In this document: one piece after another, positions 1-9,904 of the stretch
How positions within the stretch are numbered: position 1 is the first letter of the stretch
Layout: the number at the start of each line of letters is the position of its first letter
NCBI GenBank assembly: GCA_028554755.1
Contig: JAPTOF010000011.1
Span: 6,166,501 to 6,230,500, forward strand
From: Cordia subcordata
Lineage: Eukaryota > Streptophyta > Magnoliopsida > Boraginales > Cordiaceae
DNA: 64,000 bases
Direction of reading: 5' to 3'
Notes under the pieces: model-generated
What the model saw: the letters and a program-made list of their open reading frames with translations, nothing else
Databases searched by the model: none
Told to the model about the DNA's origin: nothing
Position numbers and translations under genes: made by a program

Positions 1-139
1 CTTCTAAGCAAAAGGAACTAAACGAAAGAAGAAATGAAGAAAGTTGTGTTGCGTTCCTCGCACATCTTGAGCAATATGATATAAGGAAAACTTCACTGAA
101 ACTGTTGCCAATGGCTGCTTTCTTTTACTTGGTCTGCGG
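1..139 (+). other. Intron sequence upstream of the first visible exon of U-box kinase copy A
   Basis: No coding segment is supported here. By comparison with copy B, this should be the 3' end of intron 1. The last bases before the exon read as a pyrimidine-rich tract ending in CGG where copy B has CAG, so the expected AG acceptor is missing (GG at 138-139). I see no AG between about 87 and 157. Exon 1 (N-terminus and first strand of the Usp-like domain) lies to the left of the window. Confidence 0.6.
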
Positions 140-843
140 GGGCTGCAATGCGACTAAAGGATCCCCGGAAAGAACATCGAATGAGAGAATACCGCCAGAT
201 TGAGAGGCAAAAAGTCCACAGGGTTCTGGAAGACTATTCTCTAATATGCGAGGAAGCAGGGGTACTTCCTTTCATAAGTCTTTTCATTTGATGTCATTGC
301 TGCCTTGTCAAAAGACTTCCCCTGAAACTTGATAAAACATTGCATGAAAACTTATGCTTCAAGGTTTACATAGAATAGAAGCTAGGATAGATTTCATCTG
401 TCAACCAGGGATAAGCATAATGCAGACTCTTAATATTACTGGTTGCTGCCATCAAGGTAAGATATGCTACACAATGGTCCTTTTTCCAGGTCATCACGGA
501 GAAACTATATGCTGAATGGAACTCCATAGAGAATGGCATTATCGAGCTCATATCTAGACATGGTATCAAGAACCTTGTCATGGGAGCAGCAAGTAACAGA
601 CTATACACGAGGTAAAAGGCCACAAAACAAGTTCTGGTAGGTTGGTTGGCATTATCTTAATAAAACTTCTTCTAAGAAGTCATGAATTATCTATTTATGA
701 ATATGATCTGTGTATTTCTGTCTTGCTCTATATTACAGGAAAATAACAGAACCTAAGTCTAGGAAAGCCATATATGTGCGCATACATGCACCAGCTTTCT
801 GCAACATTTGGTTTGTATTCAAAGGCCACCTGACATACACAAG
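140..843 (+). CDS. Copy A exons 2-4: Usp-like domain
   Basis: The three exons 140-261, 490-611 and 739-843 encode a Usp-like (universal stress protein) alpha/beta segment. Readable landmarks are IERQKVHRVLEDY, ENGIIELISRHGI, LVMGAA, KSRKAIYVRIHAP and IWFVFKGHL. They align with copy B residue by residue without indels. In this protein family the Usp-like domain sits at the N-terminus, and its ligand is not established. Donors GT at 262, 612 and 844 and acceptors AG before 490 and 739 are normal. Only the acceptor before 140 is aberrant. Confidence 0.75.
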
Positions 844-3800
844 GTATGTCTCTATGGTCCAGTTCTTCCTGTTGAGCTTTGTCTCCATTTGGACTATATG
901 AGGAACAACATGGTTTTTCAGAGAGATTGGATTATTTAACCAATGGTTAGGGTGCATATGAACAGTCATAAAAATGTGTGTTCTATGCTTTAGACTTGCG
1001 TTTTCTACGTGTCGTTCTTGTAATGACATAGTGATATCCTATTCATGGATGTCAGAACCACTAATATAGCTAGCTATATCTCTGAAGATCAAGATCAGGT
1101 GGAATTAACACGCGAGTAGCATCAATATTACATCGAGCAAGTCCAAATACTGAAAGTGGACAGTCTAGTTCCTCCATAGGAAGGCCTGACAATGATGGGA
1201 TAAGACTCAATGCAAACTCTTCCCCTGAAGCAGCTGGAGAGGTAACGCCTCATAGAATTTCCAGTCCAGAGAGGAGCATTGACGGCTGGAACGGCACATT
1301 GCAGGGAACCTCTTCTGTGGAGTCATACTTCTCAACATGTGCGCCAAGTGAAAGAGACAATGATTCACCTTCAATCTCCTTTCCAAATATTGACAGGAGC
1401 AAAACTGATGGAGGGCATGATTATTCATCTCCTCCCAGCACTGGAGTAAGAAATATTTTATGATAAGGCTGATAATTAATATGTGTAACATGAAACTCCA
1501 CATATATAATGCCTAATTTTATTGGTAAAGATGCACATCATAGGGGCAAGAGCATAAACGACAATTTAGCTTTTAGAAGTTTGACAAGAATCTAAAGGTT
1601 TTATTTGGTTGATTGAGTTAATGGTTGGTGAATCTTTGTTTGGATATCTCACTAGTGATCCATGGGTTGTTTCAGGAAGGAAGCACAAACCATGAGATTT
1701 ATGATAAGCTTCGGCAATACACTTCAGAGATAGAAAATTTGAAGCAAGAAGCATATGAAGAATCAATCAGGTGTAGAAAGCCTGAAAGGGAAACCTTTGC
1801 AGCTTTGCACAGGGTAAACTTCAGATTACCATTTATTCTTTTACCTTTTTACAGATACTAGAATAAGAATAAACTGAATTTTTGTGCTATAGCTGTCTAA
1901 AAGATCAGAAAGATATTCCATAAATTCTTTTAGGGATCACTACTTTAAACAAGAACTTGAAGAATGAATATTTGTTCTGAATGAAGTTCAGCTTCTAAAA
2001 CTCTTACCCTCTTATTTGGGTGAGTCACCATCCACTACAAAAGCCAAGTTCTATTATCTGATTTGATGATTTCTTGAATCCTGTGGACTGCAAGAAAGCA
2101 ACGAACTAAACTGTTTCATGTATCAATGTCTTAGGAAGATACCTGATTGTAATAGACATTGTGTCCGCAGGCTAACACATACAAAATCATGTACGAAGAG
2201 GAGGTGAAACAGAAAATAGAGTTTGAGGAAGCTCTTTTAAGAGTTGTAGAAGAAGATGGAAAGGTAAAATGGAAGCCGGAGGATGAAATGGAAGATATGC
2301 AGGACATCCAGGAGCAAAACATCATCCTTAAGTGTCGCCTTGCAGATTCAAATACGATGGTGCAAGAGTTGGAGCAGAAGGTTTCCTCTGCAGCAGAATT
2401 ACTACAAAAATTCAAGAAACAAAGAGATGAATTGCAGGTGGAGCGTGTTAATACGCTAAAAGTTGCCGAAGAGCTGCGAGAACAAGAAGCTGAAGAGCGA
2501 TCACATTCATCTATGTCTCCATTCTTTGCTGAGATATCTTTCACAGAAATTCAAGAAGCAACTAGAAATTTTGATCCAGCATTGAAGATTATGGAGGGGG
2601 TTTATGGGTGTACTTATAGAGGCTTGCTTCGTAATACTCAAGTGGCTATAAAGATGCACCAACCATATCAATTGCAAGGCACTTCCAAGTTTCACCAGGA
2701 GGTTAAGTTCTTTGATCACTACTCTCCCATAATACCAATTGATCATATTACTCATCACTCCTATTTCAATTCCTCGTTCTCAAGTTCTTGTCTAAACTTA
2801 TATTAGTTGACATCTCAAACTCAAAGTCCATGAAAGTCCAGAGTTGCTCAAAAAGGAGCTGCCTGCAGACAGAGTCACAGCCTTTATATGTCTTATATCA
2901 GATAATTTTTACTACTTCACAAGATATGAGGTTCTAATAGGCAGCAAAATAAGACTCCTGAATCAGGGACCCATCCTTCCCTTTTGACAAGTAAAAAGAG
3001 GAATTCAACTTTCACATATACACAAAATATCATTTACTGTGCAATCAATAGATAGTTTGAAAATATTCACTTTCTGTTCTAACATGGTGAAATATATGAA
3101 TTGCTTGCTCTACCACATGGAGCTTTATAATGGATGAAAATTTTGAAATTGTAGTAACTAAACTAGCAGCATAATAATTTACTAACTGGATTCTGATTCA
3201 TAATTGCTAGTTGCAATCAGTAGGAGCATCAGACTTTTGATAAAAGCAAACTACAAATCTTATGTTGCTGTTTTCATATAGAGGGTGGAAATCTAGAAAA
3301 TGACCAGTGCTAATGACGAATATCATGAAAATGCCGACTTCCTACATCTTTCGCTAGAATTATGTTCTCTACAACCATTGATGCATTAACTATTCCTCTA
3401 TCATTCCCTTAAAAAAAAGTAGTTGAACTCATTAACGTTTGTTAACACTGTCAGGTCAATATATTGAGTAGATTGAGGCATCCAAACCTTGTGACTTTAA
3501 TTGGAGCCTGCCCAGAAGCATGGACTCTAATCTATGAGTATTTTCCTAATGGAAGCCTTGAGGACCGGATATGCTGCAAGGACAACACGCCCCCTCTGTC
3601 ATGGCAAACACGAATCCAGATTGCTGCAGACTTGTGTTCGGTTTTGATGTTTCTGCACTCTTCTACTCCTAAACGCATTGTATATGGAGACCTGAGAACC
3701 TTTAATATCCTCCTGGACACAAACTATGTAGCAAAGCTCAGTGATCTTGGAATCTTTTGTCCCAGAACTGATGCAAAGGATAGTGCTGCTTACATCGATC

Positions 3801-4951
3801 CAGCATTCCTTGCAACAGGAAAGCTTAATCCACAGTCTAATGTCTACTCCTTTGGGATTATATTGTTAAGGCTTCTTACTGGAAGGCCTGCATCAGGACT
3901 AATGAAGATAGTACAAAGTGCATTAGATGAAGGTAAGCTGACAGACTTGCTGGATCCAACAGCTGGTGACTGGCCATTTGTGCAAGCCAATCAGTTGGCT
4001 CACCTGGCAATGAGTTGCTGTGAGTTCAAACCTTCGCACCGGCCTGATCTTGCTTCTGATGTTTGGAGGGTGCTTCAGCCCATGACAGCGTCGCATCGGA
4101 TCTCATTATTCCAGTCTACTTCTGGAGGGAGTCGCCCCATTCCAGCCGCTTTTATATGTCCCATCTATCAGGTAATGTCATCATCTATCAGGTTTTCACA
4201 TTGCTTATTTTGATCTCTGGTAATTTTCATGCCTGGTCACTAATAATTTTTTAGGCTATGCATTTCTTAATTTTCAAGTGTTAAAGACTTCTAATCTCAA
4301 ATTTCCATTTTGCTTCTAGTCTAACAAAAATGCCGTTTCTAATTAATGACAAGGCCATCTCTGTTTCAACACACAATTTTCTGTTCTTGTTCCCAGCATG
4401 AGACTTGTTTCTTCTTTTCCAAATTGTTTTGCCATTATGTCTTTCAGCCTCCCTCATGATATGGCTAGTGTTCATTATGTATTTAGTGGTTTTTTTCCCC
4501 TTTTAAACCCCCAACCGCAACCCAACCGTTCCTCTCCCCCCTCCCCCCCCCCCGGGGCCCTAGTCCCTCACGGGATTTGATCCCAGATTATCTGGAGGGA
4601 TAATCTCAATCACTTGAGTTACCCCTAATCCTATGTAATTATGTTTTTCCATCAGCCATTGGTAATTTACCACTCTCAAGTAATATGGCAAAAACTACTA
4701 ACTCCTTCAAAAGACGCAAACGTAGATACGAAGGTAAGGATGCAGTACACTGGACGAAGAGTAGATGAAGACATCAAATAGATTAGGTGGAGACACTTTA
4801 CAAGATTTTGCAGGTACAGAGCTAATAAAATAAAATTTTCTCTATAGAAATATACTGTTTTATTGAATTAATTCACATAGCCGATGCCAATGACCGAGAA
4901 AATCTCATTAAAATAAGGTATATAATTACATTATATACGTAGCACGTTTTG

Positions 4952-5015
<64 letters not shown>

Positions 5016-5126
5016 CTCTGTAGAAATATACAGTTTTATTGAATTAATTCACATAGCCGATGCCAATGACCGAGAAAATCTCATAAAAATAAGGTATATA
5101 ATTACATTATATACGTAGCACGTTTT

Positions 5127-5198
<72 letters not shown>

Positions 5199-7458
5199 TT
5201 AAAGCTCAAAGAAAGGTGCCACATAAGCACTCATTTATTTGCCAAGTCATCATAAATTCTATTTTTAATATTATTACATTATTATAAATCTATATATTAT
5301 AGTGTTTAATTATACTCATACACTACTTCCTAATCTCATCATTATAATGGAGTTATGAGATATTTAATTATATTTATGCACCACTTATATATTTCTTTTT
5401 AATGAGTTTAAAGTAATTAAATCCAAACAAACTCATTAATTTAATTAATTTATGCATCATATCCTAATTTAAAAAAATAAAAATAAGAATAAAAAAGTAC
5501 TAGAATTAATTTTTATAGATATTTAGAAATAATAAAAAAAATACTAAAACCTAAAAATAATTTAAAAAATCACATCTATAAAAAATTTAAACCCAAAGGA
5601 GCTCAAAGAATGTGCCACATCGGCATCCATCTATTTGCCAAGTCATCATAAATTCTATTTTCAATATTATTATATTATTATAAATCTATATATTATAGTA
5701 TTTAATTACATTTATGCATCACTTCCAAACCTCATCATTACAATAGAGTTATAAGATATTTAATTATATTTATGTACCCCTTATGTATTTCTTTTTAATG
5801 AGTTTAAAGTAATAAAGTCCAAAAAAACTCATTAATTTAATTAAATTATGCACCAAATCTTAATTAAAAATAAGAATAAAAAAATACTAGAATTAATTTT
5901 TATAGATATTTAGAAATAATAAAAAAATACAAGAAAACCTAAAAACAATAAAATATCATATCTATAAATATTTAAAAAATTAAAAAAAACACAAAACCTA
6001 AATAAGTCCGTGCAAAGTACGGAATATGAAAGCACTAGTTAAAATGCATTATTGAAGCCTAATATTTCTAGTTGTACAACTAATAAATATGTTACCGTTG
6101 TTTCTTCTTAATACAATAAATAAATACAGTAACACTATGTTTGAATTGAGGGAAATAGGGGGAGAGGAATGGTTATGGAGGGATTTCTAAATCCTTTCAT
6201 TTGTTTGGATTGAAAAGATATGGAAGGTAAGGGTAAATAAATAATTGCTCTCATCCCCTCCATAACCCTTACATTTAGGGTTTGTTTGAATTTGGGGGGA
6301 GGGGGGGGGGAAGGGGTGGGGAATTTAATAAAGGAAAGGAAATGAAATGATTATAAAAGAAAAGAGAGGAAATGAGTAATTTATGTCTGAATTAGATTTT
6401 TTTTGTAGGGAAAAGGAACATAAAAGATTATGAAAATCTTGTATTTGGATTGGAAGGGAAATGAGAGGAAATGATAATTTTTTTTGTAAATTTACTTATA
6501 TGCCATTTTTCTTATTTTGTATCCAAGTTGCGCTATTCAAATAAAACAAAAGCCTAAGGTTATAATTGTCCTTGCACAAAATTAAGGAATTCTCTCCCCT
6601 CAAATCATCCCAATTTAGTGGGATAAAAGATGAGGGGATGGGGGGATTTTGCTTTTCCTCCCAATATCCGCCTCCTCCCAATACCTTCAAAATAAACAGG
6701 AGATGGGATACCAAAAATCCTCCCTTCCCTTTCCTTTTCCCCCATTCCTCTCAATCCAAACAGCCCCCTTAAACCTTCCAATTTGGAGTCTAATAAGGAA
6801 AAAGGAAAGGATTATTTTGAAAAATGACTATTCTAACCTTTATATCAATGTTTACATAAAATAAAAGACGGGCATAAAAGTCAAATTGTACATAAAATGT
6901 ACCCCTTCCCTCCATTTTCTTCCAAATCTAAACACAAGATACTCACAATCCTTTATATTTCATTTCTTTGTAAAAATACCTCAATCCAAACATGAATTAC
7001 GCAATTCCTCTCCTTTCATTTATAAGCTTTCCTTTCCTTTCTATTATTAAACATTCCCCCATGAATCCAAACATAGTGTAATATTTTTTTTATAAATATA
7101 AATTTTTAGACGAAGTGATAATTTAACGCGATATTAGAATTTAGAAAGCTTATCGTCTCCCACCAACATCTGTACGTAAAGGAATGCAATAGTATAATGA
7201 ATAAATACACTCTCTTTATCGGTGTAAACTTTTAGATGAGTTGATAATTAGAGATTTGTTTTACACTGGCTACAGGAAGTCATGAAAGACCCTGTAATAG
7301 CAGCGGATGATTTCAGCTATGATTCGGAAGCAATAAAAGTATGGTTCAATGGTGGACATGTTACTTCACCCATGACAAACCTCAGGCTTCCACATTGTAA
7401 TCTTGTCCCAAATCATGCTCTTCGTTCTGCCATCCATGCTTACCTGCATCACTCCTGA
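140..7458 (+). CDS. U-box domain protein with degenerate kinase (PUB33-like), tandem copy A, 5' end outside window
   Basis: This is a paralogue of the PUB32/33/35 family of U-box E3 ligases with a kinase domain. The exons I infer are 140-261, 490-611, 739-843, 1088(or 1094)-1445, 1676-1813, 2171-2701, 3455-4171 and 7276-7458 (TGA 7456-7458). Six of the eight have exactly the length of the matching copy B exon (122, 122, 105, 138, 531 and 183 nt), and all end in the same phase. Domains in order are Usp-like, Ser-rich linker, coiled coil, kinase and U-box. Lesions: the acceptor of the first exon is GG instead of AG, the start of exon 5 is ambiguous, the kinase exon is 45 nt shorter, and several catalytic motifs are altered. 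Frames are otherwise open, so it may be expressed as a pseudokinase-E3 or be a young pseudogene. Exon 1 cannot be seen. Confidence 0.75.
1088..1813 (+). CDS. Copy A exons 5-6: Ser-rich linker and start of coiled coil
   Basis: Exon 5 is a Ser/Pro/Asn-rich linker, open from about 1088 to 1445 (donor GT 1446). The acceptor aligned with copy B (AG 1097-1098) would give a stop three codons in, whereas AG at 1086-1087 or 1092-1093 keeps the frame, so the splice site has probably shifted. Exon 6 (1676-1813, 46 codons) carries NLKQEAYEESIRCRKPE, the counterpart of the charged helical SRQEAYEESKKRRKAEKEA stretch in copy B. Confidence 0.6.
2171..2701 (+). CDS. Copy A exon 7: coiled coil plus kinase N-lobe, damaged Gly-loop
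   Basis: The exon has 177 codons, the same as copy B. The first ~110 residues form a charged coiled coil (MVQELEQKVSSAAELLQKFK). The kinase N-lobe follows, with EISFTEIQEATRNFDPALKI. The glycine loop reads MEGVYG where copy B has GEGGYG, so the first glycine is lost. The ATP-binding lysine is kept in VAIK. The acceptor AG is at 2169-2170 and the donor GT at 2702. Confidence 0.75.
3455..4171 (+). CDS. Copy A exon 8: degenerate kinase C-lobe
   Basis: The exon has 239 codons against 254 in copy B. It opens with NILSRLRHPNLVTLIGACPE, as in active members. The catalytic loop reads YGDLRTFN instead of HGDLKPAN: the catalytic Asp and the Asn are kept, but the Lys is replaced by Arg. DFG has become DLG. 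Fifteen residues of the activation segment are missing, and the DPE (APE-equivalent) motif is DPA. The later helices (YSFGIILLRLLTGRPA, DPTAGDWPFVQA) are well kept. It ends with FICPIYQ, the first residues of the U-box, before donor GT 4172. Confidence 0.75.
4172..4836 (+). other. Copy A intron 8, proximal part
   Basis: Ordinary AT-rich intron up to about 4480. It then has a C-rich tract around 4500-4560 and a short dispersed-repeat-like piece (about 4560-4640: gggatttgatcccag ... cacttgagttacccct) that resembles the tRNA-like remnants seen in many plant repeats. No coding potential is seen. Confidence 0.35.
4837..5196. repeat. 176-bp direct repeat x2, each followed by a long (TA)n tract
   Basis: A ~118-bp sequence beginning tttctctatagaaatatac (4837) recurs almost unchanged at 5013 (tttctctgtagaaatatac). 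Each copy is followed by a perfect TA run (about 4955-5012 and 5130-5196). The period is 176 bp. The two units differ at a handful of bases, so the duplication is recent. It lies directly before the Helitron-like sequence and may be part of it. Confidence 0.75.
5197..6039 (+). mobile_element. Helitron-like nonautonomous element, 3' part with hairpin and CTAGT end
   Basis: The right end has the Helitron 3' signature: a short GC-containing hairpin (tccgtgc-aaa-gtacgga, about 6007-6023), then 11 bases, then CTAGT (6035-6039) followed by host T. The body contains an internal tandem duplication: 5197-5590 and 5595-6006 share the blocks gccaagtcatcataaattct, tttctttttaatgagtttaa and aattaatttttatagatatt. 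No Rep/helicase sequence is present. The 5' TC end is not located; it may lie at the 4837 repeat. Confidence 0.6.
6133..7078. mobile_element. PIF/Harbinger-like MITE with TAA target duplication
   Basis: The termini are inverted: cactatgtttgaatt at the left and aatccaaacatagtg at the right. They are flanked by TAA on both sides (6130-6132, 7079-7081). A 3-bp TWA duplication with such termini is typical of PIF/Harbinger (Tourist-like) elements. There is no transposase. A second, younger MITE interrupts it at 6278-6768. Confidence 0.65.
6278..6768. mobile_element. Nested Tourist-like MITE with TTA target duplication
   Basis: The left terminus gggtttgtttgaattt and right terminus ctcaatccaaacagccccc are imperfect inverted repeats. 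TTA flanks both ends (6275-6277, 6769-6771). The interior has G-rich and C-rich arms (ggggaggggg near 6300, cctcccc near 6600-6670), which gives a foldback structure. The element lies wholly inside the 6133-7078 MITE, so it is the later insertion. Confidence 0.6.
7276..7458 (+). CDS. Copy A exon 9: U-box
   Basis: Sixty codons plus TGA, the same length as copy B. It follows the FICPIYQ that ends exon 8. Readable are EVMKDPVIAADDFSYDSEAI, WFNGGH, SPMTN, NLVPNHALRSAI. In the DGFTY-type motif the glycine is changed (DDFSY), and the C-terminal EWL is changed to AYL. Hydrophobic core positions and SPMTN are kept, so the U-box fold may survive. The acceptor is AG at 7274-7275. Confidence 0.75.
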   Translation, partial: EVMKDPVIAADDFSYDSEAIKVWFNGGHVTSPMTNLRLPHCNLVPNHALRSAIHAYLHHS

Positions 7459-8384
7459 TGATAAAAAATTTCAAGGCCCGTGAAAGTAGTACTTTTAAAA
7501 GAAGTCAATTCAAATGAACCCTTATTTTTTGGAAGAGGAATTGGCATTGGCACACTCTGATATTCATTTATACACATGACATTGGAAGTTGAGATTGTAT
7601 ACAGAAACGACATTTGACGAGAATTTGTTTAGAAAAGAGAACTTTACAGTAGATCATCTTTATCTACAAGGAAAAAATCTGTGTTATATAATTAAAATAA
7701 TAATTTTAACAATTAGATTTCTTTTTCCAAAACTAAATTGCACAACATTTACTAGATGTTCAGTTTTGCAATAATACTTATCATTTCTCAGCGCATACAA
7801 GAAACTTTACGCATTCTACCATTCATTGTATAGTCAGTTAATTGAAACTTTTTTATTCTTATACATGCATATATATACATATATAAATATATATACATAT
7901 ATACATATATACATATATACATATATACATATATAGATATACATATATATATATGTACGTATGTGTGTTTGTGTGTATATATAAGTAATAAATTTAAACA
8001 AAGAAAATATAATTACAGCTTTAAAGAAACCATCAAACCAATTAAATAGAGCCTAAAGTTTTTCTTTTTTTGGTCAAAAAATAGGTCCTAAGTTCAACCC
8101 AGATCAATTAAATGTGACTTGTTTGCATGTACAATGCATCATTGGAAGAATGGACATGTATAATATTGTGAGGGAGTAAATTACCACCTCATTAAAAAGT
8201 TTAAATTTATAAAGATGATAGTAGCGCATTTATTTATTGTATTATCACTCCTCAGACCCTCACGTGCAAGATGATCGGGAGACTTTTAATATTTGTTTTT
8301 AAATGGATGGTAGTAAGTTTTAAACTTGAGACTGTTTGATTTCTAAGCTTTAATTTTAGCTTGGAATTATTTGGATTATTGTTG
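7459..8384. other. Downstream of copy A; no gene
   Basis: AT-rich sequence following the TGA of copy A. It contains a microsatellite of alternating atatac units (about 7864-7960). I see no coding segment and no clear polyadenylation signal that I would assign. Confidence 0.4.
7864..7960. repeat. (ATATAC)n-type microsatellite
   Basis: A run of catatata/atatac units, imperfect at both edges. It is a simple sequence repeat with no other content. Confidence 0.8.
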
Positions 8385-8880
8385 ATATAGGTGTCCCTCA
8401 ATCCCATGCGGTTGTCCTTCATTGTGACAATTAGAGTGCTACACAATAGCCCATAATGTCTTTCATGTGCGCACTCCTCATATTGAGTGTGACTATCACT
8501 TCATCCATCAACTTGTGCTCCAAGGTACTACCAAACTGCAGTTTACGCCATTTGTTGATCAATTAGGATATCTGTTTACTAAGGCTCATCCACCTGGACG
8601 ACTCAACAATCTTACATCCAAACTCAGGCTGGTGTCTTTTACTCTACCTTGAGTTTGAGGAGGGATTTTAGAATATTATGTTTGATATTCTTTCCGCGGG
8701 TAGCATATTCGATGTGTCATGTATATTATGTATAATATTGTAGATTGCCTAATTATACTCTTACCATAGTAGGACATATTCTTGGAAAGAAATAGAAATG
8801 TTGCCTATATAAGAAACTCATTATACATCTTGAAAACACACCAAAGAAATAAAATATACTTGTAAATAATCTTGCTTGTC
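8385..8880 (+). mobile_element. Ty1/copia 3' remnant: RNase H end, polypurine tract and LTR piece
   Basis: Conceptual translation across one frameshift and two stops gives VLHCDN..., then HVRTPHIECDYHFIHQ and LFTKAHPPGRLN, the C-terminal RNase H signature of copia pol. It stops at 8650-8652. It is followed by a polypurine tract (gtttgaggaggga) and then by LTR-like sequence starting ttttagaatattatg. The left part of the element is missing. Confidence 0.7.
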
Positions 8881-8883
8881 TTA

Positions 8884-9353
8884 GAGGGTGTTTGAATTGG
8901 CTTATAAAAAAGTTACTTAAAACACTTCTAGTTTTAAGTGGCTTTTTTTATTGTCAACTTTAAGTAGTTACGTGTTTGAATAAAAGTTATAGTTATAAAA
9001 ATAAGTATTTACATGTTTGATTAAAGTGGGCTAAAAAGTAAGTTATATAGTTAAAATAACTATTAAGGACATTAAAATATAATTTAAAAAGGTAAGTATA
9101 AGATAAAAGAGAAAAGATATTTTAGTAATAAAAATAAAAAAGTAAGGATAAGATAGTAAATGATTTGGTCAAACTTGCTTTTTTTCAACGTACTTAAAGC
9201 CATAAAAAATAAAAGCTGGGGTTGGGGAGCTTTTTATTTTCTACTTAAAGTTACTTAAAAAAAGCACATTTTTAATTAATACAAACACTTCTATTAACTT
9301 AAATTAGGATTTAAGTAAGTTTAATCAGAAAAAAAGCCAAACCAAACACCCTT
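8884..9353. mobile_element. Tourist-like MITE with TTA target duplication
   Basis: Terminal inverted repeats are gagggtgtttgaattggctt and aagccaaaccaaacaccctt. TTA lies on both sides (8881-8883, 9354-9356). The interior is AT-rich and noncoding. It is inserted just after the copia remnant. Confidence 0.6.
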
Positions 9354-9465
9354 TTACTTTTATGTCTTCCTGGCTCTATTTTGACAACAATTAGTTTAGA
9401 ACAAATGACAATTTGAGATTATATATAGTATTTAGAATTAGTTATAAAATTTAGTTATTCGTATA

Positions 9466-9833
9466 TGTTGGGGAAAAACATGCAAACACGAAGAATACGA
9501 GAAGAAATAACGGACACAAAAAATTACGTGGTTCGGCTTTGAAGCCTACGTCCACGGGCAACAGAGAATAATTATATTACTGATCACGAATGCTACAAGG
9601 CTAACACTTTGGTTTCTCTCTCACCCCACATACCACAAGGGGTATGAACCTAAGCACCCCCATGGGGTGCGACCCTAAGGCACCAAATACAATGTCCTAG
9701 CCCCTATTTATAGTACACAAGTATCCTAATCCGTATTCTACAAGGATAAGGAAACAGTATACTACTAGGAAAAGTAAACAGTATACTACAAGGAAAAGGA
9801 CACATATTAATTTAATATGGGCCACATTCAACA
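9466..9833 (-). repeat. 3' LTR of the Tork-like element
   Basis: 368 bp, identical to 14747-15114 except for three transitions. It is preceded by GTATA. The polypurine tract side is aatctccaccttgg (9834 onward; purine-rich on the minus strand). Confidence 0.92.
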
Positions 9834-9904
9834 AATCTCCACCTTGGCACGTATTCGCTCTAATCAACATACCATCATCCCTGCTGCCAACTACCCTTAA
9901 GGGC

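Noticed and set aside
4560..4640. Possible tRNA gene or SINE head
   Set aside because: Only a vague gatcccag / acttgagtt resemblance; no cloverleaf could be folded by eye.
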